From: Magnolia sinica
Taxonomy: Eukaryota > Streptophyta > Magnoliopsida > Magnoliales > Magnoliaceae
Assembly (NCBI RefSeq): GCF_029962835.1
Contig: NC_080588.1
Location: forward strand, 16,200,001-16,264,000
Length of the DNA stretch: 64,000 nt
Direction: 5' to 3'
Part shown: in pieces, positions 59,353-64,000 of the stretch
Layout: the number at the start of each line of letters is the position of its first letter
Position numbering within the stretch: the first letter of the stretch is position 1
The notes under the pieces: generated by a model
Told to the model about the DNA's origin: nothing
What the model saw: the letters and a program-made list of their open reading frames with translations, nothing else
Databases searched by the model: none
Translations under genes and position numbers: made by a program

Positions 59353-62300
59353 TTAATAATCGTCGTCTGCATCACTATCGCTTAGGGATATTTCTCCCTC
59401 ATTATCCGCAACGTCGTCATCAATGAAACCGCTATCATCTCTAACAATATCACATATTATTGAGGCATCAACATGATTAGGTGGCACATCATCTCTGTCT
59501 AATTGCACCACATCAATATCAACACTTGAATCAGTCCCTGTATCCCTAGATGGCATGTCTTCTTGATATGCTTGTTCAACCCTAGATGTGTCATTTTCCC
59601 CGTCCTCGCTATCTTCAACTTCTGGTACGGGAACGTCAAATACGTTCCTAGGCTTTATTTTCTGCACCACGTGCCAAGAGCTGCCTAACTTGGTGTCAGT
59701 GAGGTGAAATACTTATTTGGCTTGCCTGGTGAGGACAAATGGGTCGTCCTTAAACTACTTCTAAGATAAATTTACGCTCGTAAAGTAGTTGTCAGTCTGT
59801 ATTCCCAACTTCTTATTTCCAATGTCCCACCAATCACATTTAAATAAGTATACCTGCATTCTCATACAATAACTTAGCTCAATAATATCTGTCAAAATGC
59901 TATAAAAGTCAATTTCATCCTCCTCATTTGTTCCCTTCACAACCACCCCACTATTTTGTGTGGTCCTGTACTTCTCACGTTCTTCAGTGTGGAACCGAAT
60001 CCTGTTTATAATATAACCTGTATATCTAGATACACATCTATCAGGGCCACATGCCAGTGAGTATAATGCATCAGACGCATCCGAAGAGTTGCTCATACGC
60101 AACGTCTTCATTTATTATCATGTACAGAATATAATTGTTTAGGGATTTTCATAGGTTGAAATAATGTGCAATACAACGAATATACTAAGTGTGGTGAGAT
60201 ACAATGTGAAATCTTACATGTTCGGCGAACCATTCTGCAAACTGATCTTGATGCATTCGATCATAATTTTTGAAGAATTTGGACTTCATCTCGTCTATGT
60301 GTTCGCTACACATAAAAGACACGTCGTCAGTAAGAAACATTAAGATCATCGTATGTAGAGAAAATAATAATTGAGGGAAGACTTACTCCAAGTATGACTC
60401 CATTTCTTTATAATTATGTAACACATACCACCACGCCTTTGCTAGATTCCCATAGTCCATATCCTGAAACGTCGGGGATCCTAAAGGACGAACGTTATGT
60501 GCAAATATAAATACGAGTCCTTGTTCATGCTCCTACCCTTCATTGGCATTCCGATCTTCTCGGTTGAATCTAGTCTTTATACCACGAAGATACATGGAGC
60601 AAAATGCAAGACACTCATTATCAATGTACGCTTTAATTATCGACCCCTCAGGTCATGCCTTATTCCTCGCAAATCGTTTGAGTGTGTGAAGGTATTTATA
60701 CACAAAACCACTATGTTATACATATGAAAACATGGATATATGTATTTTATGGAATAAATAAAAATTTTAATAGGTTCTACCACCTTTCGATCGGATACAT
60801 CCAACGATATTGTACTGGGCCTACAAGTTTCGCCTCGTGCGGTAAATGAATCGCTAGGTGTACCATGACATCGAAAAACACAGGTGAAAATATTCTTTCA
60901 AGTTTGCAAAGGATTATGGCAATGTCCCTCTCCAGTCGTTTCATAACATTTACATTCAACGATTTCAAACACAAATCCTTAAAGAATATCCCCAACTCAA
61001 TTAGCACCACACTGATATCCTTACTTAGGAATCCACAAATCGTAATCGGCAGTAGGCGTTGTAGAAGGACGTGACAATCATGATTTTTCATTCCTGTTAC
61101 CTTACAGTCTGTAACGTTTACGCACCGAGATATGTTTGACGCATACCCATCGAAAAACTTCACTGATCTCAATCATTCACATAAACGCTTTCTCTCTAGT
61201 TTTGTCAACGTGTAGCAGGCTGCTAGTATAGTATACAAATTTTCATGTGGTTGCACATGCAACTCTTTCCTTAAACCCATTTCTTGTAGATCCAATCGAG
61301 CCTTGAAGCTATCTTTTATTTTCTTCTCTATGTTCATCAATGTTCTGAAGACATTGTCACATATATTTTTCTCAATATGCATGACATCTAAGTTGTGTTA
61401 CAATTTCAGATCACTCCAATAAGGCAACTCAAAAAAGATGCTCTTCTTCCTTCGGTTATAGTCCAATACTGTACGTTTCCTCTTCTTCAAGTGCGATACC
61501 TTATCAAATTTAACTTCTCCAATGTTACTCAGTTGTTACATCATATCTTCTCCAGATAGCTCTTTCGGGGGTGGCTTGTGATCTTGTTTGCCATCAAAGA
61601 TCATCGTCTTCCTGTGTCAACTATGATCGCTCAGAAGGAAGCGACCATGGCCCATATAACACATTTTTCTACCATGCTTCAATGACAATGAACAAGTCTC
61701 AATACCATATGTAGGACAAGCCAACTTGCCCTTCGTGCTCCACCCAGACAAATTTTCATACGCGGGAAAGTCATTTATTGTTTACAAGACCGCTGCATGC
61801 AATCGAAATGTCTGTCCTGCAAATGTGTCATACGTTTATATACCTTGAATCCACAACTCGTTTAACTCATCCACTAACGGTCGCAAATACACATCAATGT
61901 CATTCCCAGGTGACCTAGGTCCAAGAATAAGCAATGACATCATGAAAAATGACTCCTTCATACACAACCAAGGAGGTAAATTGTAGGGCATAAGTGCCAC
62001 TGGCCACATACTTTATGAGCTACTCATATTACCAAATGGATTAAAACCATTACTTGTAAGACCCAGTCGAACATTGTGAGAATCCTCTGCAAACCAGTCA
62101 TGTTGCTTGTCAAAATTTTGCCAGGCTTCAGAGTCCACAGGGTGCCTCAATGTACTACATCATAAACGCGTTTCTCCTTGTGCCACCTCATATCTTCAGC
62201 CGTCTTACTAGACATAAACAATCTTTGCAGTCTGGGTTTCAATGGGAAGTACCTTAACACCTTTTGGGGGATTTTCTTACCCTTGGCTTTGTCATGCTTT

Positions 62301-63043
62301 CACATAGACTCTCCACATTCTTGACACTCTTCAACCTTATCATGCTCTTTCCGATATAATAAACAATCATTTATACATGCATGTATGAGTTCATAATCAA
62401 GGCCCAGGTCTCGCATCAAGGATTTTGTCTCGTAATGAAACTTAGGCAATGTCTCACTGTCCGGTAATGCTTCTTTCAACAACTCAAGCAACATGTCAAA
62501 CGATTTTTTACTCCAATGATTTATTGTCTTCAAATGAAGTAACTTTGTAAGAAAATTTAACTTGGAGAAGTTCTCACACCCCGGATAAAGTGGACATTGC
62601 GCATCCCTCAACAACCTACTAAACTTTTCTGATTCGACGTCACCCATTAGAGGAATATCTTGGCTACTACTTGTTGCTGCAAAATCAATATCCGCAGTTG
62701 TTCCCCTGAACACATCCCCTATGATATCTTGCATTTCGTCAACATCTTCATCCTCGTCATCCGGCACAATTGGATCTGTAAGGACTTCAGTGGACTCAAC
62801 TCAATGGGTCATATCTTCACCATGATAAATCCACCAAGTGTAACCTTGGTTAATCCCAAGTATGAACAAATCATCCTCTACTTTGTCTAAAGTCTTATAT
62901 ATCATGTTCTTGCATTTTCAACATGGACACCTAATCCTATTGCTTGAATCTGCCCGATCTTGTGTAAATTTCATGAACTCTTGAACCCCTTGTTTATACT
63001 CTGGGCCAAACCTGTTCTTAGCTCTCATCCAACTCTTATACAT
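59353..63043 (-). pseudogene. CACTA TNP2-type transposase (tnpD), inactivated
   Basis: Start MYKSWMRAKNRFGPEYKQGV at 63043 (transposase-associated domain, ending IRCPC then a TGA before KCKN). An acidic region follows, then the TNP2 N-terminal part at 62300-62767 (LLRDAQCPLYPGCENFSKLN, FDMLLELLKEALPD). FPLKPRLQRLFMSSKTAEDM is near 62180-62260 and the TNP2 core remnants are at 61560-62150, full of shifts. MHIEKNICDNVFRTL and ARLDLQEMGLRKELH are at 61173-61382, then the DUF4218 domain at 60777-61172 (NISRCVNVTDCKVTG, NHDCHVLLQRLLPI, VQYRWMYPIER). DUF4216 is at 59761-60111 (EEDEIDFYSILTDIIELSY, FKCDWWDI). A tail follows with DTKLGSSWHVVQKIKPRNVF and an acidic end. It would cut and rejoin DNA at CACTA ends; as it stands it cannot. 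Confidence 0.9.
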
Positions 63044-63080
63044 GTCTACAATAAAAAGACTACAGTCAGTTTACGGAAAT

Positions 63081-64000
63081 AGCTTTAAGATTTGAGAATA
63101 GGTTTAGGTTTAGGTTATAAGTTTAGGTTATAGGTTAAGGTTTACATTATAAGTTTAGGTTAAGGTTATAAGTTTAGGTTAAGGTTGTAAGTATACGTTT
63201 AGGTTAAGGTTAAGGTTTAGGTTATACGTATAGGTTTAGGTTGGGTTATAGGTTAAGGTTTAGGAATTTGAGTTTAGGTTAAGGTTTAGGTTTAGGTTTA
63301 GATTATAGATTTAGGTTTGGGTTCTAAGTGTAGGTTTAGGGATTTGGGTTCAGGTTCGGGTTTGGGATCGAGTTTAGGTTATAGGTTTTAGTTTAGGTTA
63401 TAAGTTATAGGTTCAGGTTAAGGTTTAGGTTTAGGTTTTGGGTTTTGGGATTTGAGAATAGGTTTAGGTTATAAGTATAGGTTTAGGTTGGGTTATAGAT
63501 TATGGTTTAGGGATTTGAGTTTAGGTTAAGGTTTAGGTTTAGGTTAAGGTTATAAGTATAGGTTTTGGGATTTGAGAATATGTTTAGGTTATAAGTATAG
63601 GTTTAGGTTGGGTTATAGGTTAAGGTTTAGGGATTTAAGGTTAGGTTAAGGTTTAGGTTAAGGTTTAGGTTATAAGTATAGGTTTTGGGATTTGAGAATA
63701 GGTTTAGGTTATAAGTATAGCTTTAGGTTGGGTTATAGGTTAAGGTTTAGGGATTTGAGTTTAGGTTAAGGTTTAGGTTTAGGTTATAAGTATAGGTTTT
63801 GGGATTTGAGAATAGGTTTAAGTTATAAGTATAGGTTTAAGTTGGGTTATAGGTTAAGGTTTAGGGTTTTAAGTTTTGGTTAAGGTTTAGATTTAGGTTA
63901 TCGGTATATGTTCTGGGATTTGAGAATAGGTTTGGGTTATAAGTATAGGTTTAAGTTAGGTTATAGGTTAAGGTTTAGGGATTTGAGTTTAGGTTAAGGT
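63081..64000. repeat. Degenerate telomere-like tandem array (TTTAGG/TTAAGG words) with ~115-120-bp higher-order unit
   Basis: Dense TTTAGGTT, TTAAGGTT and TTTAGGG words on the + strand. The phrase 'GGGATTTGAGAATAGG' recurs at about 63447, 63567, 63687, 63801 and 63915, giving a higher-order period of about 114-120 bp. It begins about 40 bp upstream of the transposase ATG and runs off the right edge. True (TTTAGGG)n runs are absent. Confidence 0.9.

Noticed and set aside
63081-64000. A true chromosome end
   Set aside because: The words are degenerate, (TTTAGGG)n runs are absent and a CACTA gene lies beside it; an interstitial or element-borne array fits better.
1-64000. tRNA, rRNA or organelle-derived sequence
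   Set aside because: No cloverleaf-type A/B box pair, rRNA motif or plastid or mitochondrial gene was recognised. A tRNAscan or organelle BLAST was not possible here, so absence is not proven.

Overview
This is nuclear DNA of a flowering plant. It is AT-rich and intron-bearing, and it is dominated by LTR retrotransposons, a CACTA element, a hAT element and long palindromic MITE-like repeats. The palindromic repeats (core words such as 'CCACACCGTCCATCCATTTT' and 'ATCATTTTAGGGCATGA') remind me of repeats in magnoliid genomes (Magnoliales/Laurales). That assignment is an impression and was not searched.

Layout: 1-2810 holds a broken hAT transposase (- strand). 3530-5623 is a row of four palindromic MITE-like elements. 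5677-8732 holds a tentative two-exon gene for a small membrane protein. 8830-9150 is the end of a CACTA element that cuts off a Tnt1-like Copia element (9151-10287 and 15150-16988, - strand). That Copia element was split by a giant solo LTR (10288-15149). A second solo LTR of the same family lies inverted at 17257-21376 inside a ~60-bp-unit satellite. 21377-29686 is satellite, duplicated repeat DNA, palindromic elements and unassigned sequence. 29687-33381 plus 47607-48463 is a rearranged Copia element with two 5' ends facing each other. Into its gag a complete but inactive Gypsy element (33382-47606) inserted. This element has 4.6-kb LTRs, a 5-bp target duplication (CTCAA), a primer site and a polypurine tract. 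48500-49475 is another Copia fragment, and 50477-51749 holds two nested palindromic MITEs.

The one gene I am sure of is a papain-family cysteine protease of the SAG39/SAG12 senescence type (52256-54439, + strand, two exons, 340 residues). All its catalytic residues are present, and W-boxes, a CT tract and a TATA box lie upstream.

From 55705 to beyond 63043 lies a large CACTA element on the - strand. It has palindromic subterminal repeats, a PF03004-type tnpA-like gene, a small unrecognised ORF and a TNP2-type transposase with several stops. The last kilobase (63081-64000) is a degenerate telomere-like tandem array that begins just upstream of the transposase start.

Many stop codons in these elements are explained by C-to-T changes, as expected of methylated, silenced transposons. 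No tRNA, rRNA or CRISPR array was recognised.
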